A stretch of DNA of 64,000 nt from Kitasatospora cineracea (GTDB lineage: Bacteria > Actinomycetota > Actinomycetes > Streptomycetales > Streptomycetaceae). Position 1 is the first letter of the stretch, and each line of letters opens with the position of its first letter. Shown in pieces: positions 42,292 to 51,513 of the stretch. The stretch is from assembly GCF_003751605.1 (NCBI RefSeq), contig NZ_RJVJ01000001.1:930001-994000 (forward strand). Direction: 5' to 3'. A model generated the notes under the pieces. The model saw only the letters and a list, made by a program, of their open reading frames with translations. It searched no databases and was not told the origin of the DNA. A program made the position numbers and the translations under genes.

Positions 42292-42792
42292 ATGGCGGGC
42301 GTGATCGAGCTCGGCTACTCGCTGTCCACCCGCCTCCCCGACCCCCCGCAGACCGACTACCGCACCGCGTCGGTCCGCTCGCTGCGGCACGACCTGTTCG
42401 CGGGCGACGTCTACCTGGAGGCGGACGAGGGCGCCGGGCTGGAGACCCGCTGGGGCTGGGTGCCGGTGCTGGACTTCGCCTGGGCGGTGTGCGACGTCGT
42501 CGAGCGGCTCGACGACGGCCCGCGCGGCAGCCGGGAGGCCCGGGTGCGCACCGAGGACCTGGACTTCACCCAGAACACCGAACTGCTGCGCTTCGCCCGC
42601 CGGTTCGGCTGGGTGGAGATCACCGCGACCTGGCGCCCCGACGACGAGCCGCTGGTGGTCCGGCACGCCGAACTGCGCCGCGAGGCCCGGGACTTCCTCC
42701 AGGACGTGCTGGCCGACCTGACCGAGCTGCACGAGGGACTCGCCGAGAACCCGAACGTCTGGACCGTGCAGGGCCGCTACCCGAGAATCTGA
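42292..42792 (+). CDS. Hypothetical actinomycete protein
   Basis: 166 residues, ATG at 42292. Soluble, acidic, with many Trp (LETRWGWVPVLDFAWAV; FGWVEITATWRPDDEPL) and a helical end (REARDFLQDVLADLTELHEGL). I recognise no named domain. It lies 114 bp before terD on the same strand, and streptomycetes usually keep these two together, so a role linked to TerD stress proteins is possible. Confidence 0.7.
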   Translation: MAGVIELGYSLSTRLPDPPQTDYRTASVRSLRHDLFAGDVYLEADEGAGLETRWGWVPVLDFAWAVCDVVERLDDGPRGSREARVRTEDLDFTQNTELLRFARRFGWVEITATWRPDDEPLVVRHAELRREARDFLQDVLADLTELHEGLAENPNVWTVQGRYPRI

Positions 42793-42906
42793 TCGACGCC
42801 GGGCGTCCGCCGGACGGAGAAATCCGTCCGTCCACCGAGTGGTGGAACCAACGGCCGCCCGTCCCGCGTTCTCTGGGCAGAACCGACCGAAGGGACACCA
42901 CAGACC

Positions 42907-43482
42907 ATGCCCGTGAGCCTCACCAAGGGTGGCAACGTCTCGCTGACCAAGGAGGCCCCCGGCCTGGCCGCGGTCAGCGTCGGCCTCGGCTGGGACGTGC
43001 GCACCACCACCGGCGCCGAGTTCGACCTCGACGCCAGCGCGATCGTCCTGAACGGCGAGGGCAAGGTCTACTCGGACCGGCACTTCGTCTTCTTCAACAA
43101 CACCAGCACCCCGGACAGCAGCGTGGTGCACGCCGGTGACAACCGCACCGGCGAGGGCGCGGGCGACGACGAGTCGATCAACGTCAACCTGGCCGCGCTG
43201 CCCGCCGACGTCACCAAGATCGTCTTCCCGGTGACCATCTACGACGGCACCAACCGCGGCCAGAGCTTCGGCCAGGTCCGCAACGCCTACATCCGGGTGG
43301 TCAACCAGGCCGGCGGCGCCGAGATCGCCCGCTACGACCTCTCCGAGGACGCCGCCACCGAGACCGCGATGATCTTCGGCGAGCTGTACCGCAACGGCGA
43401 GGAGTGGAAGTTCCGCGCCATCGGCCAGGGCTACGCCTCCGGCCTGGTCGGCATCGCCCAGGACTTCGGCGTCAACGTCTGA
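42907..43482 (+). CDS. terD: TerD-family stress/tellurium-resistance protein
   Basis: 191 residues, ATG at 42907. Typical Ter[21 protein letters not shown] start, [20 protein letters not shown] (calcium-binding Asp), [30 protein letters not shown] (second calcium site), and the end [20 protein letters not shown]. Such proteins bind calcium and influence stress response and differentiation in Streptomyces. A strong terminator follows. Confidence 0.95.
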   Translation: MPVSLTKGGNVSLTKEAPGLAAVSVGLGWDVRTTTGAEFDLDASAIVLNGEGKVYSDRHFVFFNNTSTPDSSVVHAGDNRTGEGAGDDESINVNLAALPADVTKIVFPVTIYDGTNRGQSFGQVRNAYIRVVNQAGGAEIARYDLSEDAATETAMIFGELYRNGEEWKFRAIGQGYASGLVGIAQDFGVNV

Positions 43483-43498
43483 CCCCGCACCACCACGC

Positions 43499-43533
43499 GA
43501 ACGGCCCCCCGGGAAGCACCCGGGGGGCCGTTC
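43499..43533. terminator. Strong bidirectional terminator after terD
   Basis: Perfect 15-bp stem GAACGGCCCCCCGGG / CCCGGGGGGCCGTTC with an AAGCA loop, between the convergent terD and coiled-coil gene. Confidence 0.9.
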
Positions 43534-43551
43534 GCACGTGCGGCGGCGCGG

Positions 43552-44553
43552 TCAGGAGCGGCCGGCCCGCAGCTCCGGCAGCTCCAGCAGCTCGGTCTCG
43601 TCGTGCGCGGTCAGGTCGACCACCTCGGACTCGGTGTCCGACTCGGCGTGCTGGTGGCTCGGCGGCTGCTCCACCGCCCGGTGCGGCGGCTGCGCGGCGT
43701 CCACCGGCGCGCCGGACGGCACCGCGTAGCGCTCGCTGTCGGCCAGCGCCTCGTCGCCCACCACGTCCGCCAGGTCGCCCACCGCGGGGACCGGGGCACC
43801 CGCCCGCAGCGCGGCCCGGGCCGCACCGGGGCGGCCGAAGAAGCTGAACGCGGTGGCCCGCGGCCGCTGCGGCGCCGGCACCGCCGGGCGCTCCTGCACG
43901 GGCAGCGCCGGGCCGACCGGGCGCAGCGCCGCCGCCCCGCCCGCCGGCACCGGCTCCGGCACCTTCGGGCGCAGCTCGACCTGGGCCCGCTCGTCCACCT
44001 CGCGGCGCGCCTCGGCGACCGCCGCCTGCCGCTCCAGGTGCCGCAGCGCGGCCTGCGCGCGGACGTAGGAGGCGGGCGTGACGGGGTTCCTGGGGCGGGC
44101 GGCCTCCACGGCCCGGCGGGCCGCCTCGGCCTCCTTCAGGGCCTGCTCGGCGACCATCACGGCGCGCTCGCGCAGCAGCCGGGCGATCTCGGTCTCGGCC
44201 TTCGCCAGCCGGGACTTCTCCGCGGTCAGCCGCCGCCCGAACCGGGTGGCCCGCTCCTCGGCGACCTCGGCCGCGTACTCGGCCTCGGCGATCTGCTCCT
44301 CGTAGCGCTCCTCGGCCCGCATCCGGCGCACCACGGCCAGCTGGGCCGACGTCCGGGCGGCCCGGTCCCGCTGGCGCAGCACCAGCGCCAGGCCGACCAC
44401 GGCGACCACCGCGGCGACGCCCACCGAACGGGCCGCCACCTGGTCCGGACTGGCCACCAGCGCGGCCACCGCCGCGAGCACGAGCACACCGGAGGCGACC
44501 GGGGGCAGCAGCCGGCCGAGGACGGAGGAATGACGGTGGCGTCCGCGAGACAT
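43552..44553 (-). CDS. Membrane protein with long cytoplasmic coiled coil
   Basis: 333 residues. Two N-terminal helices (LLPPVASGVLVLAAVAALVA; VGVAAVVAVVGLALVL), then about 110 residues of charged coiled coil (RMRAEERYEEQIAEAEYAAE; KSRLAKAETEIARLLRERA; EAEAARRAVEAARP), and a disordered Pro/Ala-rich tail with an acidic end (DTESEVVDLTAHDETELLEL). No enzyme motif. The layout recalls cell-shape or polar-growth scaffold proteins, but I cannot name the family. It is convergent with terD. Confidence 0.75.
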   Translation of the reverse strand: MSRGRHRHSSVLGRLLPPVASGVLVLAAVAALVASPDQVAARSVGVAAVVAVVGLALVLRQRDRAARTSAQLAVVRRMRAEERYEEQIAEAEYAAEVAEERATRFGRRLTAEKSRLAKAETEIARLLRERAVMVAEQALKEAEAARRAVEAARPRNPVTPASYVRAQAALRHLERQAAVAEARREVDERAQVELRPKVPEPVPAGGAAALRPVGPALPVQERPAVPAPQRPRATAFSFFGRPGAARAALRAGAPVPAVGDLADVVGDEALADSERYAVPSGAPVDAAQPPHRAVEQPPSHQHAESDTESEVVDLTAHDETELLELPELRAGRS

Positions 44554-44657
44554 GGCTAGAAACTAGCGTGCGAATCGCGGCGCTGTCAGCCTCACCCCCC
44601 GTTCGGGCCTTGACAGTCCGCGAGAACCACGGACGGCGACGGCGTCGTGACGGTGCG

Positions 44658-45155
44658 TCAGCGCGGGGAGGCGGCCGTCCCGCGCGGGTGCTCGGGGTCG
44701 TCGTGGTCCTCGGGGAGCTTGCAGATGTGCTGCAGCCACAGCGCCACCGCGATCACCGCCGCGCCGGCCAGCACCGCGAACAGCGCGGTGGCCGCCTGCG
44801 TCCGGCGGGCCGCGACGTCCAGCGAGCCGAGCAGGAACACCCCGACGCCCGCGTAGATCCCGGTCACCACCGCGGACACCAGCGCGCTGGCCTGCCCCAG
44901 CACCAGCGCCCGGGCCGCGTGCAGCGGGTCGACGCCCTTGGCGCCGGGCTGCCGCTCGCGCACCGCCTTCAGCCGGGAGCGCAGCGACACCGCCGCGGCC
45001 AGCAGCACCACGGCGATCGCCGCCAGCACGTACGGCGCGTAGGCGGGCACCCCGGGCAGCGTGCCCAGCGAGTCCCACAGCCGGGCGCCGCCCCAGGACA
45101 GCAGCCCGGTGATCGCGGTGATGCCGAGCAGCAGGCGGAGACGGAGCGGCTTCAC
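44658..45155 (-). CDS. DUF3180 family membrane protein
   Basis: 165 residues from the GTG at 45155 (MKPLRLRLLLGITAITGLLSW). Four predicted helices: LLGITAITGLLSWGG, YVLAAIAVVLLAAAV, ASALVSAVVTGIYAGVGVFLL and AATALFAVLAGAAVIAVALWL, with a conserved DPLHAARALVLGQASAL segment between. The family is almost always the last gene of the actinobacterial folate operon, as here after folK. Function unknown. Confidence 0.88.
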   Translation of the reverse strand: MKPLRLRLLLGITAITGLLSWGGARLWDSLGTLPGVPAYAPYVLAAIAVVLLAAAVSLRSRLKAVRERQPGAKGVDPLHAARALVLGQASALVSAVVTGIYAGVGVFLLGSLDVAARRTQAATALFAVLAGAAVIAVALWLQHICKLPEDHDDPEHPRGTAASPR

Positions 45156-45277
45156 GCGGACGGGCTTCCTTCCAGTGGTACGACGGCGGGGACACGACCA
45201 GGCCACCGTACCGGCCCGGTCGCACCCGCAGGGAGCTACGCCCGCGTGCGCCCGGAAGTTCCCGGGGCCCGCCCCGG

Positions 45278-45877
45278 CTACTCGGGCAGCCGCAGCTGCA
45301 GGTCCCCGCGCAGCCGCACGCCCTGCGCCTCGGCCCCGCCGAGGCCCGCCAGCAGCTCGGCGACCGGCCCGTGGCCCGGTACCTCGGCCGCCGGGTCGGC
45401 GTCCTGCCAGGGGGCCAGCACGAACGCCCGCTCGTGCGCCCGCGGGTGGGGCAGCGTCAGGTGCGGGTCGTCGCTGGTGACGCCCTCGTAGGCGAGCACG
45501 TCGACGTCCAGGGTGCGCGGCCCCCAGCGGACCTCGCGGACCCGGCCGAAGGCGTCCTCCACCGCGTTGGCCCGCTCCAGCAGGTCCTGCGGGGGCAGCG
45601 AGGTGCGCAGCACGGCGACGGCGTTGAAGTAGCTCGGCTGGTCCTCCGGGCCGCCGACGGCGTCGGTCTCGTACACCGCGGACAGTGCGGTCACCCGCAC
45701 CCCGGGGGTGTCCTCCAGCGCGTCGACGGCGCCCTGCAGGGTCTCCAGGCGGTTGCCCAGGTTGCTGCCCAGGGCGACGGCGGCGGTGCGGGGGCTGTGC
45801 AGGGTGGACTCCACGCGGTCCACCCTGCCCTGCAGGTCGAACGTGGTCGGCGTGGCGGTCGGGTCGGTCGTGGCCAA
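45278..45877 (-). CDS. folK: 6-hydroxymethyl-7,8-dihydropterin pyrophosphokinase
   Basis: 199 residues from a TTG at 45877 (MATTDPTA), chosen because GAGGGAA lies six bases before it. After an N-terminal extension of about 30 residues the HPPK fold starts: AAVALGSNLGNRLETLQGAV, SAVYETDAVGGPEDQPSYFNAVAVL, and the signature RWGPRTLDVDVLAYEGV with catalytic Asp pair and DPHLTLPHPRAHERAFVL. It transfers pyrophosphate from ATP to hydroxymethyl-dihydropterin. It sits between folB and the DUF3180 gene. Confidence 0.94.
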   Translation of the reverse strand: MATTDPTATPTTFDLQGRVDRVESTLHSPRTAAVALGSNLGNRLETLQGAVDALEDTPGVRVTALSAVYETDAVGGPEDQPSYFNAVAVLRTSLPPQDLLERANAVEDAFGRVREVRWGPRTLDVDVLAYEGVTSDDPHLTLPHPRAHERAFVLAPWQDADPAAEVPGHGPVAELLAGLGGAEAQGVRLRGDLQLRLPE

Positions 45878-45912
45878 TGGAGTTCCCTCTGCTCGGGCTC
45901 CACCGGGCGCGG

Positions 45913-46284
45913 TCAGGCGCGGCCCCGGCGGATCGTGATGGTGACGTCGTCGAACGGGACGGTGATCGGGGCGTCCGGCTTGTGCACGGTGACCTCGACC
46001 TCCTCGACCACCTCGTGGCGCAGGCACTGGTCGGCGATCCGCTGGGCCAGCGTCTCGATCAGGTCGACCGGATCGCCCGCGATCACCGCGGTGGCCTCCT
46101 CCGCGATCACGCCGTAGTGGGCGGTGCGGGTCAGGTCGTCGCCCGCGGCGGCCGGGCGGGTGTCGAGGAACAGCGTCAGGTCGACCACGAAGGTCTGCCC
46201 CTCGATCCGCTCGCGCTCGAAGACGCCGTGGTGGCCGCGGGCACGGAGCCCGCGCAGGGTGACGCGGTCCAGCAAAAGAATCAC
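45913..46284 (-). CDS. folB: Dihydroneopterin aldolase
   Basis: 123 residues from the GTG at 46284; a TTG nine bases later (MLDRVTLRG) may be the true start, since GGGAG sits only two bases before the GTG. Signatures: LRGLRARGHHGVFERERIEGQ, TRTAHYGVIAEEA, DLIETLAQRIADQCL and the C-terminal VEVTVHKPDAPI with the catalytic Lys. It cleaves dihydroneopterin to hydroxymethyl-dihydropterin and glycolaldehyde. It is 35 bp upstream of folK. Confidence 0.94.
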   Translation of the reverse strand: MILLLDRVTLRGLRARGHHGVFERERIEGQTFVVDLTLFLDTRPAAAGDDLTRTAHYGVIAEEATAVIAGDPVDLIETLAQRIADQCLRHEVVEEVEVTVHKPDAPITVPFDDVTITIRRGRA

Positions 46285-46438
46285 TGCTCCCAGCTGACGG
46301 CCCCGCCCGGGGGCGGGGAACGGCGGGCACCGTCGCCCGCCGCGCCTCGAATCTACCTTCGAGCACCGACCGCCCGGGCCCGCCTCCCCGGCCGCCCACC
46401 CGATCGGACCGGCCGCCGCGGCCCTTGACGCGGCGCCG

Positions 46439-46939
46439 CTACTCGTCCTCGTCGTCCTCGTCGTCCCCACTGGTGAGGACCGGCGACCCGTGGTGCGACC
46501 ACAGCTTCCAGCCCCCTGACGTCCGCCGGAACAGGTTCGTCGAGACCACCTTGCCGCCCACCAGCGGCCCCAGCTCGCCCTCCTCCTCCGGCTCGCCACC
46601 GGACAGGATGTTCTCCGTGCAGGTGACCAGCGCCACATCGCCCTGCACGTCCACCTCGACGTCGGTCAGGAAGAACTGGATGTACTCGGTGTTCGCCATG
46701 ATCAGCATGTAGGACCTGGTCACCTGAGCCCGGCCGATCAGCACCGGCCAGCCCGGGTGGACGCAGAACACCCCGCCCTTGTCGTCCGCCTCGTCCGGCC
46801 CCAGCCAGATCTCCTCGACGGCCTCCAGGTCGCCGTTCTCCAGCGCCTCGTACAACGCCTGGTTGACCGCCAGGACGGCTTCCTCGTCCGGCTCCAGCGC
46901 CGCTGCCCGGTCGTTGCCGCCGCTCACTGCATCCGCCAC
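46439..46939 (-). CDS. NTF2/SnoaL-like protein in the folate operon
   Basis: 166 residues, GTG at 46939 after GAGGGGG, two bases beyond the folP stop. NTF2-like cone fold: EEAVLAVNQALYEALENGDLEAVEEIW, VFCVHPGWPVLIGRAQVTRSY, VALVTCTENILSGG and the final WKLWSHHGSPV. It ends in an acidic DDEDDEDE tail. The gene is a fixed part of streptomycete folate operons between folP and folB, but its role in folate synthesis is not known. It could bind a pterin intermediate; that is a guess from fold and place. Confidence 0.85.
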   Translation of the reverse strand: MADAVSGGNDRAAALEPDEEAVLAVNQALYEALENGDLEAVEEIWLGPDEADDKGGVFCVHPGWPVLIGRAQVTRSYMLIMANTEYIQFFLTDVEVDVQGDVALVTCTENILSGGEPEEEGELGPLVGGKVVSTNLFRRTSGGWKLWSHHGSPVLTSGDDEDDEDE

Positions 46940-46941
46940 GT

Positions 46942-47799
46942 CTACCCCCTCTGCGCCGCCTGCTCCCAGGCCGCGACGACTCTCACGGCGTCAGCCGTGC
47001 CGGACACGTCGTGCACCCGGACCGCCCAGGCGCCCGCCTTCGCCGACAGCACCGAGACCGCCGCCGTGGCGTCGTCCCGCTGCCGCGCCGGGCGCAGCTC
47101 CCCGGTTTCCGGGTCGGCCAGCAGCGTACCCAGGAAGCGCTTGCGCGAAGCCGCCACCAGCACCGGCCGTCCCAGCGCCGTCAGCGCGTCCAGCCGGCCC
47201 AGCAGCGCCCAGTTGTGCGCCCCGGTCTTGGCGAACCCCAGGCCGGGGTCCAGGATCAGCTGCTCCTGCTTGACGCCCGCGCCCAGCAACTCCTCGACCC
47301 GGACGGTCAGTTCCCGCACCACGTCCGCGACCACGTCGCCGTACACCGCGAGGGCGTCCATGTCCGCGGACTGGCCGCGCCAGTGCATCACCACGAACGG
47401 CGCGCCGGTGTCGGCGACCACGCCCGCCATCTCCGGGTCCGCGAGCCCGCCGGAGACGTCGTTGACCACCCGGGCGCCCGCCGCGACGGCCGCCGCGGCG
47501 ACACCCGCCCGCATCGTGTCCACCGAGACCACCACCCCGGCCCGGGCCAGCTCGGTGACCACCGGAACCACCCGGCGCAACTCCTCCGCCTCGGTCACCC
47601 GCACCGCCCCCGGCCGGGTCGACTCACCCCCCACGTCCACCAGGTCCGCCCCGCGCGCCACCAGGTCCAGCCCGTGCGCGACCGCCTTCGCCGGGTCCAG
47701 CCACATCCCGCCGTCCGAGAAGGAGTCCGGCGTGACGTTGACCACCCCCATCACCGCACAGCGTTCGAGGACGGGCAGACCGGGGACGTTCTCGCTCAT
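46942..47799 (-). CDS. folP: Dihydropteroate synthase
   Basis: 285 residues from the ATG at 47799; an ATG nine bases upstream (MGRM) is the alternative. TIM-barrel signatures: CAVMGVVNVTPDSFSDGG (pyrophosphate-binding Asn), DLVDVGGESTRPGA, VVSVDTMRAGVA, VVNDVSGGLAD, FVVMHWRG, LILDPGLGFAKTGAHNWALL, and LVAASRKRFLG with the catalytic Lys/Arg. It condenses hydroxymethyl-dihydropterin pyrophosphate with p-aminobenzoate and is the sulfonamide target. First gene of the folP-NTF2-folB-folK-DUF3180 unit. Confidence 0.95.
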   Translation of the reverse strand: MSENVPGLPVLERCAVMGVVNVTPDSFSDGGMWLDPAKAVAHGLDLVARGADLVDVGGESTRPGAVRVTEAEELRRVVPVVTELARAGVVVSVDTMRAGVAAAAVAAGARVVNDVSGGLADPEMAGVVADTGAPFVVMHWRGQSADMDALAVYGDVVADVVRELTVRVEELLGAGVKQEQLILDPGLGFAKTGAHNWALLGRLDALTALGRPVLVAASRKRFLGTLLADPETGELRPARQRDDATAAVSVLSAKAGAWAVRVHDVSGTADAVRVVAAWEQAAQRG

Positions 47800-47827
47800 G
47801 CGTCCCATTATCGACGCACCCCCGAAA

Positions 47828-48015
47828 ACCCTGCGAAACCAGGGCCACGGGAAGACCTGCCGCACCAGACCCTGCGCAAGCAGGGGCGCGGGGAACTGCG
47901 CGGCCAACCGAGCACGCACAGCCAGATCGCCCCGCAGGACAGTGTGTTGCACTATCCCGCGACCGCACCGACGTGCGACTCCCTCCGCGCGCAGTTCCCC
48001 GCGCCCCGGCTTGCG
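47828..48015. repeat. Dispersed palindromic intergenic repeat, copy C
   Basis: Core 47865-47986 differs from copy B at three positions only, one of which breaks a base pair in the inner hairpin (CACTATCCC against CACTGTCCC). The closing arm CGCGCAGTTCCCCGCGCCCC at 47989-48008 is inverted relative to CAGGGGCGCGGGGAACTGCG at 47881. It lies between folP and the LysX-like gene, both on the minus strand, so here it is not between convergent genes. Confidence 0.85.
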
Positions 48016-48043
48016 CCCTGCTCTCCCCCGCCCCGGCTGTCGC

Positions 48044-49882
48044 TTACGCCGCCTTGCCCAGCTGCGCCGCAGGCTCCTGCATCAGGCCCTGGCGCTGCCG
48101 CTTGCGGCCGAACCGCGGCATGCCGAGGGTGATGAACGCCTCGGCCTGCATCGCGGCGAAGCCGATCCGCGGCAGGTCGCGGGTGTGCTGGTAGACCAGG
48201 AAGCGCGGCTCCCAGGTGGGCTGGAACTTCGCGTTGAACTTGTACAGCGACTCGATCTGGAACCAGCGCGACAGGAACACCAGCAGCCCGCGCCAGGCCC
48301 GCAGCACCGGCCCGGCCCCGATCCGCTCGCCGCGGGCCAGCGCCGAGCGGAACATCGCGAAGTTCAGCGAGACCCGGCGCACGCCCATCGCCCCGACCTC
48401 CTGGAGGGCGGCGACGATCAGCAGTTCGTTCAGGCCCGGGTCGGCCTCCCGGTCGCGGCGCATCAGCTCCAGCGAGATGCCGTCCTCGCCCCACGGGACG
48501 AAGTGCAGCACCGCCTTCAGGTCGTCGCCGGTGGCCGGCTGCCCCTCCTCGGGGGTCTTGTGCGCGGTGACGACCACGCAGTCGTCGTCCCCGGCGTCGC
48601 CGAACCGGCCGAGCGCCATGGAGAAGCCGCGCTCGGTGTCGGTGCCGCGCCAGCGGGCCGCCGCGTCGCCGATCTGCCGCTTCTCCTCCAGGGTGAGGTC
48701 GCCGACCCGGCGCACCTTGCAGGAGTAGCCGTTGCGCTCGATCCGCTTGACCATCTGCCGGACGTTGCGCATGGCGCGGCCGGAGAGCGAGAAGGCGGCG
48801 GTGTCGACGATCGCCTCGTCGCCGAGCTCGATCGCGTCCAGCCCGGCCTCCCGGGTCCACACCTCGCCGCCGACCTCGGAGCAGCCCATCACGGCCGGGG
48901 CCCAGGCGTGCTCGCGGGCGGTCGCCATGAAGACCTTGATCGCGCCGGGCCAGGCCTCGACGTCGCCGACCGGGTCGCCGGAGGCGAGCATCACGCCGGA
49001 GACCACCCGGTAGGAGATCGCGGCCTTGCCGGTGGGCGAGAACAGCACGCTCTTGTCGCGGCGCAGCGCGAAGTAGCCGAGCGAGTCGCGCCGGCCGTGC
49101 CGGGCCAGCAGCTCGCGCACCCGGACCTCGTCCTCGGGGGTGAGCTCGGGTTCGGGCTTCTCCGGGCGCAGCGCCAGGTAGGCGGTGCTCAGCGCGGTGA
49201 CCAGGCCGAGCGCGCCGAGCGAGTAGCCGACCAGGTCGCTGATCCGGTCGGAGGTGTAGTGGATCGGCCCCTCGAAGCCGAACAGGCCGTAGCCGACCTG
49301 CTCCAGGCGCTGGAACAGCGACGGGTCGCCGACCTCCGCCTTCCAGCGGACCGACACCACGACCAGGCCGAGGCCCACCGACACCGCGCCGAGCAGCACG
49401 AACGCGGCCACCGCCCGCCAGCGGGTGCGCGGGTCGGCCTTGGCGTAGAACTCGCGCCGGTGCACCAGCATCACGGCCAGCAGCGCCAGCGAGACCACGG
49501 CCTGCCCGAACTGGTGCCAGCGCAGCAGGTGCAGCGCCGCGCCGACCGGCAGCAGCACGCACACCGCCCGCCAGGCGCGCGCCTTGCGGCGGCGCAGCGC
49601 GTGCGCGAGCAGCACCAGCAGCATGCCGACCATCAGGGTGCCGGCGGCGGCCAGCGAGGTGGTGCCGCCGGGCAGCTGGCCGACCACGGTGTGGACCCGG
49701 GTGAGCCGCAGCCGGGGCGAGAGCGCGACGGCGATGTCGATCAGGCCGATCGCCAGGCAGGCGTACCCGACCGCGCCCGGCAGCCAGGCCCGCGGCACTG
49801 CGGCGGCCTGGCTGCGGAGCGCCTGCAGGCCCCGGTGTCGGGGCGCGTCGGATGTCGTCTCAGCGGACACGGGAGCGCTCAT
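48044..49882 (-). CDS. MprF/LysX-type membrane protein (DUF2156, phosphatidylglycerol lysyltransferase domain)
   Basis: 612 residues. Six or so N-terminal helices (AVGYACLAIGLIDIAVAL through YSLGALGLVTALSTAYLAL), then a cytoplasmic GNAT-like tandem domain of DUF2156: GRRDSLGYFALRRDKSVLFSP, YRVVSGVMLASGDPVGD, SLSGRAMRNVRQMVKRIERNG, GISLELMRRDREADPGLNELLIVAAL and a C-terminal FNAKFQPTWEPRFLVYQ. It resembles enzymes that transfer amino acids from aminoacyl-tRNA to phosphatidylglycerol. No lysyl-tRNA synthetase domain is fused, unlike mycobacterial LysX. It would lower surface charge and raise resistance to cationic peptides. Confidence 0.88.
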   Translation of the reverse strand: MSAPVSAETTSDAPRHRGLQALRSQAAAVPRAWLPGAVGYACLAIGLIDIAVALSPRLRLTRVHTVVGQLPGGTTSLAAAGTLMVGMLLVLLAHALRRRKARAWRAVCVLLPVGAALHLLRWHQFGQAVVSLALLAVMLVHRREFYAKADPRTRWRAVAAFVLLGAVSVGLGLVVVSVRWKAEVGDPSLFQRLEQVGYGLFGFEGPIHYTSDRISDLVGYSLGALGLVTALSTAYLALRPEKPEPELTPEDEVRVRELLARHGRRDSLGYFALRRDKSVLFSPTGKAAISYRVVSGVMLASGDPVGDVEAWPGAIKVFMATAREHAWAPAVMGCSEVGGEVWTREAGLDAIELGDEAIVDTAAFSLSGRAMRNVRQMVKRIERNGYSCKVRRVGDLTLEEKRQIGDAAARWRGTDTERGFSMALGRFGDAGDDDCVVVTAHKTPEEGQPATGDDLKAVLHFVPWGEDGISLELMRRDREADPGLNELLIVAALQEVGAMGVRRVSLNFAMFRSALARGERIGAGPVLRAWRGLLVFLSRWFQIESLYKFNAKFQPTWEPRFLVYQHTRDLPRIGFAAMQAEAFITLGMPRFGRKRQRQGLMQEPAAQLGKAA

Positions 49883-50276
49883 GGGAACTCAGCCTAGAGG
49901 CACCGGGACGCTGCGCGCGCACTCCGGGAACAGGGGCGTGATGGACTTTCATGACTGTTCCTTTTTCTGGCAATCCGCACGTCAAGTGCGGTCCACGGGG
50001 CGTTCCGGTCCGCTCGCCGGGGGCCCGGATCGAACGGTTGCGCTCATCGGTCCGGGGGACACGACTCCCCGGCCTCGTCCGCACCCGTGCCCGCCCGACC
50101 GGCGGTTCGGCGCGTCCGGCATCCCGATGGACGCCGCGTTCCACTGCGACGGTTCCCCTTCCGGCACCGGGGCTATTCGCACGGGTTTCCGACGCCCGGT
50201 CAGCGTACCCCCATTCGCTTCCGACGGACCGTCAGATGACGATGGCGGGGCGGGAGTCGAGGAGGGACCGGAAGGC
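49883..50276. other. Divergent intergenic region with no clear gene
   Basis: About 390 bp between the LysX-like gene and the esterase gene. An AT-richer island (TTTCATGACTGTTCCTTTTT near 49947) may be a promoter. Open frames here have poor codon bias and are not called. Confidence 0.45.
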
Positions 50277-51458
50277 ATGGAGCTCACCAGCCGGACACTG
50301 GTGTACACGCTGGCCGCGGTGGCCGCCGCCGCCCTGCTCGGCACCCTGTGGCTGTGGCCCCGGCTGGCCCGGCAGCGCCCGCTCCCGGTGCTCGGACGGC
50401 TCGGCCTGCTGACGGTCACCCAACTGGCGGTGCTGGGCGTGCTGCTGCTGTCGGTCAACGACGCGTACGGCTTCTACAGCTCCTGGAACGACCTGCTGCG
50501 CCCCGGCGGCGCCCCGCTCGCACTGGCCGCCGCCAAGGGCCCGGAGGCCGCCCCGGCGGGCGGGCAGCTGGTGCGGCCCACCACCGAGGGCGGGCTGGAG
50601 GGCGTCAGGGACGTGCTGCCCGCCGGCCCCCCGGAGGAGGTCGGCCGGGTCGACTCGGTGCGGATCGCCGGCCCCGCCTCCGGCCTGTCCGACCAGGTCT
50701 TCGTCTACCTGCCGCCGGAGTACTTCAACCCGCGCTACGCCCGCGAGCGCTTCCCGGTGCTGCTCGCCCTGGCCGGCTACCCCGGCCCGTCGCTGCACCT
50801 GGTCGAGGGGCTGCGGCTGCCGCAGACCGCCGCCGAGCTGCAGCGCACCGGGCAGCTGGCGCCGACCGTGATCGTGATGGCCCGCCCGACGGTGGCCCCG
50901 CCGCGCAACACCGAGTGCGTGGACGTCCCGGGCGGTCCGAAGGCGGAGACCTGGTTCGCCCAGGACGTCCCGGCCGCGGTGCGCTCCGCGTACCGGGTCG
51001 GCCGGTCGGCGGACTCCTGGGGCGTGTTCGGCTACTCCACCGGCGGGTCCTGCGCGCTGCGGCTGGCGATGCGCCACCCCGGCACGTTCCGGACCGCGGC
51101 CGGGATGCACGCCGACTACACGGTGCCCAACGACCGCTGGACGGACGGCGACCTGTTCCGCGGCGACAAGGACGCCGCCCAGCAGTCCGACCTGAACTGG
51201 CGGCTGAAGCACCTGCCCGCGCCGCGGGCCGACCTGCTGCTGGTCTCCACCCGGGCCGAGGACGACTACGCGGCCACCGAGCAGTTCCTGGCCGAGGCCC
51301 GGCAGGTGTCCGCGGCCCACCCCGAGCTGGAGGTCGACTCGATCGTCCTGCCCGACGGCGGCCACTCCTTCGAGAGCTGGCGCCGCGAGCTGCCCGCCAC
51401 CCTGGAGTGGCTCGGCGACCACCTCGCCCCGCCGCCGGACCGCGAGCCGCGGCCCTGA
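50277..51458 (+). CDS. Membrane-anchored esterase (antigen 85/esterase D type)
   Basis: 393 residues from the ATG at 50277, after GGACCGGAAGGC. Two N-terminal helices (LVYTLAAVAAAALLGTLWLW; LGLLTVTQLAVLGVLLLSV), then an alpha/beta-hydrolase domain: DQVFVYLPPEYFNP, FPVLLALAGYPGP, the nucleophile elbow GYSTGG with Ser254, LLLVSTRAEDDYAA near the acid residue and GGHSFESW with the catalytic His near 362. It belongs to the putative esterase family that includes mycolyltransferases. Streptomycetes lack mycolic acids, so the substrate is another ester or cell-envelope acyl group. Confidence 0.88.
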   Translation: MELTSRTLVYTLAAVAAAALLGTLWLWPRLARQRPLPVLGRLGLLTVTQLAVLGVLLLSVNDAYGFYSSWNDLLRPGGAPLALAAAKGPEAAPAGGQLVRPTTEGGLEGVRDVLPAGPPEEVGRVDSVRIAGPASGLSDQVFVYLPPEYFNPRYARERFPVLLALAGYPGPSLHLVEGLRLPQTAAELQRTGQLAPTVIVMARPTVAPPRNTECVDVPGGPKAETWFAQDVPAAVRSAYRVGRSADSWGVFGYSTGGSCALRLAMRHPGTFRTAAGMHADYTVPNDRWTDGDLFRGDKDAAQQSDLNWRLKHLPAPRADLLLVSTRAEDDYAATEQFLAEARQVSAAHPELEVDSIVLPDGGHSFESWRRELPATLEWLGDHLAPPPDREPRP

Positions 51459-51460
51459 CG

Positions 51461-51497
51461 CGCAGGGGCGCCACCCGTGGCGGGTGGCGCCCCTGCG
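51461..51497. terminator. Bidirectional terminator between esterase and folE
   Basis: Perfect 17-bp stem CGCAGGGGCGCCACCCG / CGGGTGGCGCCCCTGCG with a TGG loop, between convergent genes. Confidence 0.9.
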
Positions 51498-51513
51498 GAG
51501 GTCTGACGGTGCG

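Noticed and set aside
49951..50412. Possible gene in the LysX-esterase gap
   Set aside because: Codon-position GC is not gene-like, there is no ribosome-binding site, and it overlaps the well-supported esterase start.
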